A stretch of DNA of 64,000 nucleotides, taken from positions 2,548,501 to 2,612,500 of the forward strand of contig NZ_CP087999.1 in assembly GCF_021044625.1 (NCBI RefSeq), in the 5' to 3' direction. Source of the stretch: Geomonas sp. RF6. Lineage in GTDB: Bacteria; Desulfobacterota; Desulfuromonadia; Geobacterales; Geobacteraceae. The translations under genes and the position numbers were made by a program. Below, one piece after another: positions 53,183 to 61,572 of this stretch. Numbering within the stretch: position 1 is the first letter of the stretch; each line of letters begins with the position of its first letter. The notes beneath the pieces are model-generated. The model was given only the letters and a program-made list of their open reading frames with translations. It was not told the origin of the DNA and ran no database searches.

Positions 53183-55360
53183 ATGGCCGACCCGCTCTAC
53201 GTATCGTTCCTGTGGCACATGCACCAGCCGTATTACAAGGACCCGGTGCGCGGTGAGTACCTCCTCCCCTGGACCTATCTCCACGCGGTGAAGGACTACT
53301 ACGACATGCCGTGCATCGTGGAGAGCGTCCCCGGTGCGAAGGCGGTCTTCAACCTCGTCCCCTCCCTCTTGCTGCAGATTGCGGAGTACGCCGCGGGGGA
53401 GGCGAAGGATCCCTTTTTGATACGCGGCGCCATGCCGCCGGCGGATATGAGCGAGGAGGAGCGCCTCTTCGTGCTGGAGAACTTTTTCTCCGCGAACCGC
53501 CAGAGGATGATCGAGCCGTACCCCCGCTACCTGGAGCTCTACTGCCTTGCCGGAGACGGGGCCGGGAGGGGGGCGCGGGAGCGGCTGCGGGCGTTGCGCG
53601 ATCAGGACCTTCTCGACCTCCAGGTGTGGTTCTTCCTCGCCTGGACCGGTGAGGCCGCGCGGCGGCGCTACCCGGAGATCCGCGAGCTGGTACGGAAGGG
53701 GAAGAACTTCAGCGAGGGTGACAAGGAGCTCCTCTTCGACCGGCAGCGCCAGCTTCTTTCCGAGATCATCCCGCTGTACAGGAGGCTTCACGAGGAAGGA
53801 AAGATCGAGATCTCCGTGAGCCCCTTCTTTCATCCGATCCTCCCCCTTTTGTGCGACATGCGCAGCGCGCGGGTCGCCATGCCGAAGGTGCGGCTCCCTT
53901 CCCGGCGCTTCGAGCATCCGGAGGATGCCCGGCAGCAGGTCTCGTCGGGGATCGCCCTTTTCCGGGAAACCTTCGGCTTCTCCCCCGCCGGGATGTGGCC
54001 CTCCGAGGGGTCGGTGAGCGACGCCGCACTGGGGGTGATGCGGGAGTGCGGCATCCGCTGGGGCGCCAGCGACGAGGGTGTGCTGGCGCACTCTCTCCAG
54101 GGGGGGCTGGGGAAGGACCGGGAGGCGCTGTACCATCCGTACTCGTATCAGGATGGCGCGCTTTCCCTCTTTTTCCGTGACCACGCGCTCTCCGATCTGA
54201 TCGGCTTCACCTACTCGCAGTGGGATACGGAGAGGGCGGTGGCGGACTTCGTGTCGCGGGTGCGGGAGGTGCGGCAGCGGCTCCCGGGAAGCACGGTCGC
54301 CCCCGTCATACTGGACGGGGAGAACGCCTGGGAGTACTTCCCGGAGAACGGCCGCCCGTTCCTGACCCGTCTCTACCAGTCGGTGGCGGCGACCCCCGGT
54401 CTCGAACTTGCCACCTTCTCCGAGGTGCTGGAACGGGTCCCGGCGCGCAGGCACCTGGGGAGCGTGCATCCGGGGTCCTGGATCAACGCGAACTACGGGA
54501 TCTGGGTCGGGCATCCGGAGGAGAATCTGGCCTGGGACCTGGTGGAGGAGGCAAGGGAAGCGGCGCGGCAGCATGCGCCGGAGGTGGCGGGGGTGCTCGC
54601 CGGGGGGAGCTCCGAGAGCGTGCTGGCGCGGGAAGTGTGCCGGGAGCTCTTCGCCGCCGAGGGGAGCGACTGGTTCTGGTGGTACGGGGACGATCACTTT
54701 TCCGCCCACAGCGGGATCTTCGACCTCCTCTTTCGGCGTCACCTGATGAGCGTGTACCGGCTCCTTGGTCTGGAAGTGCCGCACGCGCTCTTCGAGCCGA
54801 TCAAGAAGCACACCCCGGCCGGCCTGGTGCGGGAGCCGGCCGCCCTCATCACGCCGCAGATCACCGGGATCGTCGCCGACTACTTCGAGTGGCTCGCCGC
54901 GGGGCTCTTCGATCTCACGAAGCAGTTCTCGGCGATGCACGCCGGCGAGAGCGTGCTGCAGTCGTTCTTTTACGGCTTCGACGAGCACGATCTCTTCTTC
55001 CGCATCGACGGCGTGCAGTCGCTGGACCGGACCTTCCGGGAGGGGGACATCCTTTCCCTGTACCTGATCCACGGCCGCGAATTTCGGCTCGACATGGAGG
55101 TCGGCGCGCACGAGGGGGAGCTGCTGGTAAAGGGGGAGAACGGATGGAGCGGGTGCGGCTCGCGCTGCCGCTATCGCATCGCGCGTATCGCCGAGGCCGC
55201 CGTCAGCGTGCAGGCGCTCGCCCTTTCCCCCGGCGACAAGCTCTTTGGCTATCTTACCTTGACGCGCGAGCGGGAAGAACTGGGGCGCTGGCCCGTCGAC
55301 ACCCCCCTCCCGCTGAAATACGCCGGTCCGGAGCTGGAGACGGAGACCTGGGTGATCTGA
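53183..55360 (+). CDS. GH57-family glycoside hydrolase
   Basis: A 725-aa member of glycoside hydrolase family 57 (alpha-amylase, branching or glucanotransferase type). The family motifs are in order: SFLWHMHQPYYKDP at the N-terminus, GMWPSEGSVSDAAL with the nucleophile Glu (~residue 275), VILDGENAWEYFPENG with the acid/base Asp region (~378), and DWFWWYGDDHFSAHSGIFD. The C-terminal ~200 residues are beta-rich. It probably acts on glycogen or maltodextrin in the cytoplasm (no signal peptide seen). GalT-like and glgA genes follow, supporting alpha-glucan metabolism. Confidence 0.92.
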   Translation: MADPLYVSFLWHMHQPYYKDPVRGEYLLPWTYLHAVKDYYDMPCIVESVPGAKAVFNLVPSLLLQIAEYAAGEAKDPFLIRGAMPPADMSEEERLFVLENFFSANRQRMIEPYPRYLELYCLAGDGAGRGARERLRALRDQDLLDLQVWFFLAWTGEAARRRYPEIRELVRKGKNFSEGDKELLFDRQRQLLSEIIPLYRRLHEEGKIEISVSPFFHPILPLLCDMRSARVAMPKVRLPSRRFEHPEDARQQVSSGIALFRETFGFSPAGMWPSEGSVSDAALGVMRECGIRWGASDEGVLAHSLQGGLGKDREALYHPYSYQDGALSLFFRDHALSDLIGFTYSQWDTERAVADFVSRVREVRQRLPGSTVAPVILDGENAWEYFPENGRPFLTRLYQSVAATPGLELATFSEVLERVPARRHLGSVHPGSWINANYGIWVGHPEENLAWDLVEEAREAARQHAPEVAGVLAGGSSESVLAREVCRELFAAEGSDWFWWYGDDHFSAHSGIFDLLFRRHLMSVYRLLGLEVPHALFEPIKKHTPAGLVREPAALITPQITGIVADYFEWLAAGLFDLTKQFSAMHAGESVLQSFFYGFDEHDLFFRIDGVQSLDRTFREGDILSLYLIHGREFRLDMEVGAHEGELLVKGENGWSGCGSRCRYRIARIAEAAVSVQALALSPGDKLFGYLTLTREREELGRWPVDTPLPLKYAGPELETETWVI

Positions 55361-55411
55361 GCGGAGCCTTCCCGCGGCCGTCGCGGAAAGGAGCAATATG
55401 TTAGCGTCTTC

Positions 55412-55521
55412 GGTCCCCCCCTCCCCCGACGGGAGGGGGACAGGGGGAGGGTGAAGCTGCCATCTTTGAAGTGGTGGCACCTTCCCCCCCACCCTGTCCC
55501 TCCCCCGCAAGGGGGGAGGGG
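55412..55521. repeat. Inverted repeat of the CCCTCCCCC type
   Basis: TCCCCCCCTCCCCCGACGGG then AGGGGGACAGGGGGAGGG on the left and CCCACCCTGTCCCTCCCCCG then CAAGGGGGGAGGGG on the right are inverted relative to each other across a ~35-bp centre (CTGCCATCTTTGAAGTGGTG). The layout parallels the MITE-like elements but the sequence differs. It lies between the GH57 and GalT-like genes. Confidence 0.75.
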
Positions 55522-55581
55522 ACGTTCCAGCGCGGCTCCCCAAAGGCCGGCGAGGGAGCTGACTTTTCAAGGCGAGGGTGT

Positions 55582-56607
55582 ATGTCCGAATTGAGATGGG
55601 ATCCCGTGAAGCTGCACTGGGTGATAATCGCCACCGACCGCGGGCGCCGGCCGAGAGACTTCCAGATGGAGCCGGAGGAGTCTTCCCTCACCACCTGCCC
55701 CTTCTGCTATGGGAACGAGGACAAGACTCCGCACGAGATCTACGCGCTGCGCTCAGACGGTGGGGCGAACTCCCCGAACTGGCGGGTGAGAGTAATTCCC
55801 AACAAGTACCCCGCGCTGTGCATCGAGGGGGAGGCGAAGACGCGGGGGTACGGGCCGTACGACAGGATGAACGGGGTCGGCGCGCACGAGGTCATCATCG
55901 AGACGCCGGACCACGAGAGGGGGCTTGCGGATCTTACCGTGGCTGAACTCACGGACGTGCTGGCGACTTACCGCGCCCGTTTCCTGGACCTGCGGAATGA
56001 CCCCCGCCTGCGCTACATGGTGCTCTACAAGAACCACGGCATCCGCGCCGGCGCCGGGCTTTCCCACTCCTACAGCCAGCTCATCGCGGTGCCGCTGACC
56101 CCGCCGGTCGCCGCCACGGAGATGAAGGTCTGCCGCGACTTCTACGCCACGAAGGAGCGGTGCATCTACTGTGACCTGATCGACTTCGAGATATCGGAAG
56201 GGGCTCGCGTGGTAAAGGAGTTCGCGAGCTACGTCACGGTCACCCCCTTCGCCTCCTGTTTCCCCTTCGAGCTGCGCCTTTTCCCGAAGAAGCACCGGCA
56301 CGACTTCGCGGCTCTGGGGGACCCTGACCTCGTGGAGCTGGCCCAGGCACTGAAGGATATGCTCTGCCGCCTGAAGTGCGTGCTGCGGGACCCGCCGTAC
56401 AACTTCATCCTGCACACGGCCCCCCCGATGCAGCACAGGCAGGGGAAGCCGCAGTACTGGGGCTCGCTGGAGTACGACTACCACTGGCACATCGAGCTCG
56501 TGCCGCGCCTGATCCAGATTGCCGGATTCGAGTGGGGAACCGGTTTCTACATAAACCCCACCTCCCCGGAGGACGCCGCCGCTTTCCTGCGCGAGGCGGA
56601 GGTGTAG
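55582..56607 (+). CDS. galT: GalT-like nucleotidyltransferase (galactose-1-P uridylyl / ADP-glucose phosphorylase type)
   Basis: A 341-aa HIT-superfamily enzyme. An N-terminal zinc-type Cys pair TTCPFCYGNEDKTPHEIY is present. SHSYSQLIAVPL corresponds to the first HxH-type site and YDYHWHIELVPRL to the second. The reaction swaps a nucleotide between a UDP/ADP-sugar and a sugar-1-phosphate. Because it sits between GH57 and glgA, an ADP-glucose phosphorylase role is as likely as Leloir-pathway GalT; galE and galK are not nearby. ATG 55582 is preferred: an upstream frame extension would be translated from a repeat. Confidence 0.85.
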   Translation: MSELRWDPVKLHWVIIATDRGRRPRDFQMEPEESSLTTCPFCYGNEDKTPHEIYALRSDGGANSPNWRVRVIPNKYPALCIEGEAKTRGYGPYDRMNGVGAHEVIIETPDHERGLADLTVAELTDVLATYRARFLDLRNDPRLRYMVLYKNHGIRAGAGLSHSYSQLIAVPLTPPVAATEMKVCRDFYATKERCIYCDLIDFEISEGARVVKEFASYVTVTPFASCFPFELRLFPKKHRHDFAALGDPDLVELAQALKDMLCRLKCVLRDPPYNFILHTAPPMQHRQGKPQYWGSLEYDYHWHIELVPRLIQIAGFEWGTGFYINPTSPEDAAAFLREAEV

Positions 56608-56637
56608 CGGCGGAGCTGAGCCGCGGCAGTCTATATG

Positions 56638-56662
56638 TTGACCTGTCAACGCCACCTGTGAT
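56638..56662 (+). promoter_or_regulatory. Weak candidate promoter of glgA
   Basis: TTGACC (from ~56638) overlaps the short palindrome TTGACCTGTCAA, and ATATGG lies 17 bp further. The dyad might also be an operator. The position is ~80 bp before glgA. Confidence 0.3.
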
Positions 56663-56738
56663 ATGGCATGAAGATTGGCCTGTTCTCCGGCCTTACCACT
56701 TGAACCTGAAACATAACCTGTTTTCCTAGAGGCTTTGC

Positions 56739-58199
56739 ATGAAGATCCTGTTTGTAGCTTCCGAGGTCACTCCCTTTGCCAAGACCGGCGGGTTGGCCGA
56801 CGTGGCCGGCGCCCTCCCGAAGACGCTCAAGGCACAAGGGCACGACGTGCGCATCATGATGCCTTTCTACGCCATGGTGGAGAAGGGGGGTATGGTGGTC
56901 CGCAAGGGGCGAAAGAGCGCCTCGGTCATGGTCGGGAGCACCGAGAAGAAGGGGTTCCTGCGTCAGGCCTCTCTCGGGGAGATCCCCGTTTACCTCATAG
57001 AAAACAAGGAGTATTTCGCGCGGGAGGAACTGTACGGCACGGCCGCGGGGGACTACCCCGACAACCATCTGCGCTTCTCCTTTTTCTGCAGGTGCGTCCT
57101 CGAGCTGCTGAAGAAGATGGACTTCCGTCCCGACATCATTCACTGCCACGACTGGCAGACCGCCCTGGTGCCGCATCTGCTGCGGCACGAGCGCAAGGAC
57201 GATCCGTTCTTCACCAAGACCGGCGTGATCTTCACCATCCACAACCTGGCCTACCAGGGGCTCTTCCCCCCCGAGACTCTCACGGAGATGGGGCTTTCCA
57301 AGGCGTGCTTCACCATGGATAACCTGGAGTACTACGGAAAGATCAACCTTCTGAAAGGGGGGATCATCGCCTCCGACATCGTCACCACCGTTTCGGAGGG
57401 GTACTGCCGGGAGATCCAGACCGAGGAGATGGGGTGCGGGCTGCACGGCGTGCTGCACCAGCGCAAGGACGACCTGTACGGCATCCTGAACGGGATCGAT
57501 AACGAGGAGTGGAACCCGGCGATCGACAAGGACATCATGAAGAACTACAGCCCCGCCTCCCTCTCCGGGAAGGTGGTGGACAAGGTGGGGCTGCAGCGCC
57601 AGATGGGGCTGGACAGCTCTACCGATATACCGCTCATCGGGATGGTGTCGCGCCTCGTGGCGCAGAAGGGGTTCGACCTCATCTGCGAGCTTCTGCCGAA
57701 GCTTGCCGCCGCTCCCTTGCAGCTCGTGGTGCTCGGCAGTGGCGAGGAGCGCTACCTGAAGCCCTTCAGGGACGCAAAGACCGCCGGGGCCCGCAACATC
57801 GCCTTTACCAGCGGTTTCGACAACGGGCTCGCGCCGCGGATCTACGCCGGGAGCGACATTTTCCTCATGCCCTCCCAGTTCGAGCCGTGCGGCCTCGGGC
57901 AGCTCATCGCCATGCGCTACGGCTCCGTGCCGATCGGGCGCCGGACCGGGGGGCTCGCCGACAGCATCGTCGATCCGCTGGACGGAGACCGCCAGCCGAA
58001 CGGCTTCCTCTTTGATGAATTCACCGCGGAAGCGCTGTGGGACGCGATCTCCCGTGCGCTCAATGCCTATCAGGACCGGACGTTGTGGAAAAAGCTCATG
58101 CGACGCGGCATGGCGTGTGATTTTTCCTGGCACTCTTCGGCGCAGAAGTATCTGGAGCTGTACCGGAAGGCGCTGGCACGGAGGGGGAGTGACGCATGA
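56739..58199 (+). CDS. glgA: Glycogen synthase GlgA (ADP-glucose type, GT5)
   Basis: A 486-aa GT5 enzyme extending alpha-1,4-glucan from ADP-glucose. MKILFVASEVTPFAKTGGLA with the KTGGL ADP-glucose site, IIHCHDWQTALVPHLL, IFTIHNLAYQGLFPPETL, and MPSQFEPCGLGQLIAMRYGS with the E-x7-E region and following TGGL motif are all intact. GAGG lies seven bases before ATG 56739. A 55-residue acidic ORF overlaps its stop. With GH57 it forms an alpha-glucan module. Confidence 0.97.
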   Translation: MKILFVASEVTPFAKTGGLADVAGALPKTLKAQGHDVRIMMPFYAMVEKGGMVVRKGRKSASVMVGSTEKKGFLRQASLGEIPVYLIENKEYFAREELYGTAAGDYPDNHLRFSFFCRCVLELLKKMDFRPDIIHCHDWQTALVPHLLRHERKDDPFFTKTGVIFTIHNLAYQGLFPPETLTEMGLSKACFTMDNLEYYGKINLLKGGIIASDIVTTVSEGYCREIQTEEMGCGLHGVLHQRKDDLYGILNGIDNEEWNPAIDKDIMKNYSPASLSGKVVDKVGLQRQMGLDSSTDIPLIGMVSRLVAQKGFDLICELLPKLAAAPLQLVVLGSGEERYLKPFRDAKTAGARNIAFTSGFDNGLAPRIYAGSDIFLMPSQFEPCGLGQLIAMRYGSVPIGRRTGGLADSIVDPLDGDRQPNGFLFDEFTAEALWDAISRALNAYQDRTLWKKLMRRGMACDFSWHSSAQKYLELYRKALARRGSDA

Positions 58200-58363
58200 G
58201 TGTGGAAGCCGAAGAGCTGGAAGGACTCGCCGCCGAGATCCGGCGCATCATCGAGAGCAACAAGCATTTCCTCGAGCGGGTGGAGGATGAGGATTTCGAC
58301 GATGATGAAGAGGACACGGAGGATGCAGAGGATGCGGAGACCGAGCTCGACGAGGAGCTCTAG
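58196..58363 (+). CDS. Tiny, extremely acidic protein after glgA
   Basis: A 55-aa ORF starting at ATG 58196, overlapping the glgA stop as ATGA and ending at TAG 58361. The first ~30 residues are amphipathic helix-like (MSVEAEELEGLAAEIRRIIE); the remainder is almost only Asp and Glu, with stretches such as EDEDFDDDEEDTEDAEDAET. More than 40% of residues are acidic and few basic residues are present. The overlap, codon bias and terminator just after it argue for translation; function is unknown. It might bind a partner protein or RNA-binding protein. Confidence 0.6.
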   Translation: MSVEAEELEGLAAEIRRIIESNKHFLERVEDEDFDDDEEDTEDAEDAETELDEEL

Positions 58364-58386
58364 ATAGCGCCAGGGCGCGTGCACGA

Positions 58387-58416
58387 AAAAGGCCGGGAAT
58401 CTCTCCCCGGCCTTTT
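58387..58416. terminator. Bidirectional intrinsic terminator
   Basis: AAAAGGCCGGG (58387-58397) pairs with CCCGGCCTTTT (58406-58416), loop AATCTCTC, with A's before and T's after. It lies between the glgA operon and the convergent lipoprotein gene. Confidence 0.9.
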
Positions 58417-58437
58417 CCTTTCTTTTATCCAGAAGTA

Positions 58438-59289
58438 CTACTGCTTTTCCGCCGCGGGCTTCGCGGTCTCTTTCTTCGTTATCCGCTCGACAATCGACTT
58501 CTTCGGCGTGAGGAGCGAGATCATCTCGTCGAAGTGCCGTCCGTACAGCGTGGAGAACTCCCCGCCGTTCGGAAACTTGGACGGTTTCCCCTGTGCGAAT
58601 GCAGCCTTTATCCCCGCCACCGTCTTGAACTTCACGTCGACCTTGTCGCTCAGGTTCGCCGCAGCCTCGTCGAAATCGGGGTACTGCAGCGGCAGGAGCA
58701 TCTCGTAGGAGAGCGATCCCTGCCGGAAGTTCGGGTACTCCCAGAGGGTGTTCCCCTCCGCATCGATGAGCTGCGCGCTCAGCGCAAGATAGTTGTACTC
58801 CGTCTCCAGGTAGGAGAGGAAGTTGCTGGCAAATACCTTCCCGGGCCTGGTGAGGCCGTTCACCGTCACGAGGAGGATGGCGTCGAGCCCGTTCGCCGAG
58901 AGGAGCTGCCTGATCTCCTCTTTCTTGTAGAAGTACTTGTTGTAGATGATGCCGGCGTCGTCACGGCGCTCCCGGTGTGCCAGGAGCCGGGTGTAGAGCT
59001 CGGCGGGGTCACCGTCGACCTGGCGCACCGAATAGTAGATGCCGGTCTCCCGCAGCCGCGCTATCAGCTCCTTCTCGTTCTTCTGGTTTGCATCCTTCGC
59101 AAGGTTCGAGACTACCTCTTTCTCCGGGTGCCTGATGTCGGACTGCGGGTCGACCATGAACGGTGCGACACCTACGACCTTCACCTTCTTCTCCAGCGTT
59201 TCCCGCGGCACGTTGTAGTGGTCCGCCGCGCATCCGAAGACGGAGAGCGACGCCACGACGACAAAACAAAGGCGGAAGAGCTTGCGCAT
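58438..59289 (-). CDS. Lipoprotein of unknown function
   Basis: A 283-aa predicted lipoprotein. The signal MRKLFRLCFVVVASLSVFGC ends at lipobox Cys20. The mature part starts AADHYNVPRETLEKKVKVVG and contains KVVGVAPFMVDPQSDI and alternating strand/helix regions, but no family is recognised. ATG 59289 is selected over an in-frame codon far upstream because AGGAGGAAC is eight bases before it. It is convergent with the glgA operon and lies downstream of pgeF on the same strand. Confidence 0.75.
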   Translation of the reverse strand: MRKLFRLCFVVVASLSVFGCAADHYNVPRETLEKKVKVVGVAPFMVDPQSDIRHPEKEVVSNLAKDANQKNEKELIARLRETGIYYSVRQVDGDPAELYTRLLAHRERRDDAGIIYNKYFYKKEEIRQLLSANGLDAILLVTVNGLTRPGKVFASNFLSYLETEYNYLALSAQLIDAEGNTLWEYPNFRQGSLSYEMLLPLQYPDFDEAAANLSDKVDVKFKTVAGIKAAFAQGKPSKFPNGGEFSTLYGRHFDEMISLLTPKKSIVERITKKETAKPAAEKQ

Positions 59290-59363
59290 CGATTTGTTCC
59301 TCCTGCAGGGGTATTGAATTGCAGCGCATTTATAGCAAAAGCGCTGCCGTCGCGCCAGCTTAA

Positions 59364-60158
59364 TTACCGCTCCGGGAGCATGATGAACGCCGCGTGCCTC
59401 CCGGTGTCCCCGCCATCGCGCCGGTACGAGAAGAAGAGGTCGGAGTTGCAGGAGACGCATTCCCCGGAGATCTCGATCTGGCCGGAAGGGATGCGGGCAT
59501 CGGCAAGCTGCGCACGGTTTGCCGCCACCAGGTCGAGCGACCATTTACCCTCCTCCTTCACCTCGGAGGCGAGCTCGAAGGGGGCGCCGTGCTCCTTGAA
59601 GGAGTTGCGCACCGGTGCGTCCACCTCGTAGCAGCATGCGCCGATGGCGGGGCCGATGGCGGCGAGGATGTCGGACGGTGCGCTGCCGAAGAGGTTCACC
59701 ATCGCCTCCACCCCCTTCCCGGCGATGTTCTTTGCGGTCCCCTGCCAGCCGGCGTGGAGCGCGGCGACGACCTGGCGCACCGGGTCGTGCAGCAGGATCG
59801 GTACGCAGTCAGCGGTGCAGATGGCGATCATCAGACCGGGCTGGTTCGTGACGATCCCGTCGCATTCCAGCTTCAGGAAGTGCCCGTACTCGGGGTTCGG
59901 GGTGTCGATCACCAGGAGGTCGGTGCCGTGCACCTGCGTCACGGTCAGAAACCTGTCCAGCGTCCCGCCGAAGGCCCGGGCCAGCAGGCTGCGGTTACCC
60001 TCCACGCTGTGCGGGGAGTCGAGGGTGTTCGTCCCCAGGTTGAGGGAGTTGTAGGGGGGGCGCGATACCCCCTCGTGGCGGGTGGTGAAGCCGGCGGCAA
60101 CGCTTTCCGCCAGCTTCGGCTTGAGATACTGGATCTTCCCTGTCCTTTGCATTTCCAT
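59364..60158 (-). CDS. pgeF: PgeF / YfiH-type purine nucleoside phosphorylase (laccase-domain)
   Basis: A 264-aa member of the YfiH/DUF152 family, now known as a purine nucleoside phosphorylase/adenosine deaminase (formerly 'polyphenol oxidase, laccase domain') and as PgeF in peptidoglycan quality control. The copper/zinc-type motif residues are visible: TVTQVHGTDLLVI, ICTADCVPILLHDPVRQVVA with ALHAGWQGTAK, and IGPAIGACCYEV. ATG 60158 follows a GAGG site; GTG 60173 would add five residues. It is downstream of rluD, probably in one transcript. Confidence 0.9.
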   Translation of the reverse strand: MEMQRTGKIQYLKPKLAESVAAGFTTRHEGVSRPPYNSLNLGTNTLDSPHSVEGNRSLLARAFGGTLDRFLTVTQVHGTDLLVIDTPNPEYGHFLKLECDGIVTNQPGLMIAICTADCVPILLHDPVRQVVAALHAGWQGTAKNIAGKGVEAMVNLFGSAPSDILAAIGPAIGACCYEVDAPVRNSFKEHGAPFELASEVKEEGKWSLDLVAANRAQLADARIPSGQIEISGECVSCNSDLFFSYRRDGGDTGRHAAFIMLPER

Positions 60159-60211
60159 TTCAGGCGTCCTCACAAGACTTCATATCCTCCGTAACGGAGG
60201 TGAGGGAGGGG

Positions 60212-61168
60212 CTATTCCCCTTTCCCTTCCAGATAATCAACAATCGCAGCCATGTCTGCGGGAATATCGGTATCGAACTCCAGGTACTCCCCCGTCACCG
60301 GGTGCAGGAAGCCCAAGGTCTTCGCGTGCAGCGCGTGGCGCCCCAGATCCTTTACCAGGCGCCTGAGCACCGGGTCCTTTATGGTGGCGAGGCGGGAGCC
60401 GCCGCCGTATACCTCGTCGGCGAGGAGCGGGAAGCCGGACTCGGAGAGGTGCACACGTATCTGGTGGGTCCGCCCGGTCTCCAGCCGCATCTGCATCAGG
60501 GTGACTCCGGCGTAGCGCGCCAGCACCCGCCAGTGGGTGACCGCGTGCTTCCCGTGCCGCGCCTTGCCGCACATCTTCTTCCGGTCCACCGGGTGGCGCC
60601 CGATCGTCGACTCGATCTTGCCGCGGTCCGTCTTCGGCGAACCGTAGACCAGCGCGAGGTACACCCTCTTTATGGTGTGCTCCTTGAACTGCTCCGCAAG
60701 GGAGAGGTGGGCTCGGTCGCTCTTGGCCACCACGATCGTCCCGGAGGTGTCCTTGTCGATGCGGTGCACGATCCCCGGGCGCAGCTCTCCGCCGACGCCG
60801 GAGAGGTCGCGGCAGTGGGAAAGGAGGGCGTTCACCAGCGTCCCCTCCGGGTTGCCGGCGCCTGGATGGACCACCATCCCCGCCTCCTTGTTCACCACGA
60901 CGACATCCGGGTCCTCGAAGAGGATCTCCAGCGGGATCTCCTGCGCCTGCGGCTCCGCCGGGACGGGGGGAGGGATCAGCACGCGCAGGGCATCCCCTCC
61001 TTTCAACTTCAGGGAGGGCTTTTGCGGCTGCCCGTTGACGGTGACGTTTCCCCCCTCGATGAGGCGTGTTGCAGCGGATCTTGTTATCTCGGGGATGCTG
61101 CGGGCCAGGAAGCTGTCGAGGCGCTCCGGTTCAGCTTCGGCGGGGTAGGTTAGTTCGATCGGTTCCAT
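60212..61168 (-). CDS. rluD: 23S rRNA pseudouridine synthase RluD-like
   Basis: A 318-aa RluA-family enzyme. An N-terminal S4 RNA-binding domain (RLDSFLARSIPEITRSAATR) is followed by the catalytic domain with GIVHRIDKDTSGTIVVAKSD (catalytic Asp138) and TGRTHQIRVHLSESGFPLLA. Length and S4 domain favour RluD/RluC. ATG 61168 has AGGGAAGC upstream. It lies upstream of pgeF, and downstream of the DUF507 terminator. Confidence 0.92.
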   Translation of the reverse strand: MEPIELTYPAEAEPERLDSFLARSIPEITRSAATRLIEGGNVTVNGQPQKPSLKLKGGDALRVLIPPPVPAEPQAQEIPLEILFEDPDVVVVNKEAGMVVHPGAGNPEGTLVNALLSHCRDLSGVGGELRPGIVHRIDKDTSGTIVVAKSDRAHLSLAEQFKEHTIKRVYLALVYGSPKTDRGKIESTIGRHPVDRKKMCGKARHGKHAVTHWRVLARYAGVTLMQMRLETGRTHQIRVHLSESGFPLLADEVYGGGSRLATIKDPVLRRLVKDLGRHALHAKTLGFLHPVTGEYLEFDTDIPADMAAIVDYLEGKGE

Positions 61169-61192
61169 GCTTCCCTGTCTTTTATGCTCCAC

Positions 61193-61225
61193 AAAAAGAG
61201 GGCGTGTTCGTGTGAACCCGCCCTC
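61193..61225 (-). terminator. Intrinsic terminator after DUF507 gene
   Basis: Reading the minus strand, GAGGGCG pairs with CGCCCTC across a GGTTC-ACAC-GAAC inner stem, followed by TTTTTG. It separates the htrA-DUF507 unit from rluD. Confidence 0.88.
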
Positions 61226-61250
61226 GTTCGTAGGTTTCTGTTGTGCGGTC

Positions 61251-61514
61251 CTACCAGATGGTCGATTCGATCTTTCCGGCCCGCTTGATGAGGACATCGA
61301 CGACGGCGAGGTCGAAGAGATTGGACTCCGCCAGTTCCTTGGCGACCCGGGACTCGAAATGTTCGCGCCCCTCCGCAAGCTGCTCTTTCAGGAGGTCGAA
61401 GATGTTGTCCTCCTTGATCCCCTGCTCCACCTTCTCGCGGTTGTAGATCGCCACGTCCGATATGATTGCCCTGGCAAGCCTCCTTGCCTGATCGCTATTC
61501 ACTATGAGGCTCAT
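61251..61514 (-). CDS. DUF507 family protein
   Basis: An 87-aa helical protein of the DUF507 family (SLIVNSDQARRLARAIISDV, AKELAESNLFDLAVVDVLIK). The family is of unknown function and is widespread in Deltaproteobacteria-type genomes, often as adjacent paralogues; only one copy is seen here. It lies 58 bp after htrA on the same strand and ends at a clear terminator. Confidence 0.88.
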   Translation of the reverse strand: MSLIVNSDQARRLARAIISDVAIYNREKVEQGIKEDNIFDLLKEQLAEGREHFESRVAKELAESNLFDLAVVDVLIKRAGKIESTIW

Positions 61515-61572
61515 GTTCTTCCCCTGGCGGTAAATTTCAGCGGCCTACTATACCCCGATTCGCTGCAACTTA

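Noticed and set aside
55386..55460. AAAGGAG followed by ATG 55398 before the GalT-like gene.
   Set aside because: It reads only ~18 codons into repeat sequence and is out of frame with galT; could be a leader, but evidence is a single ribosome-like site.
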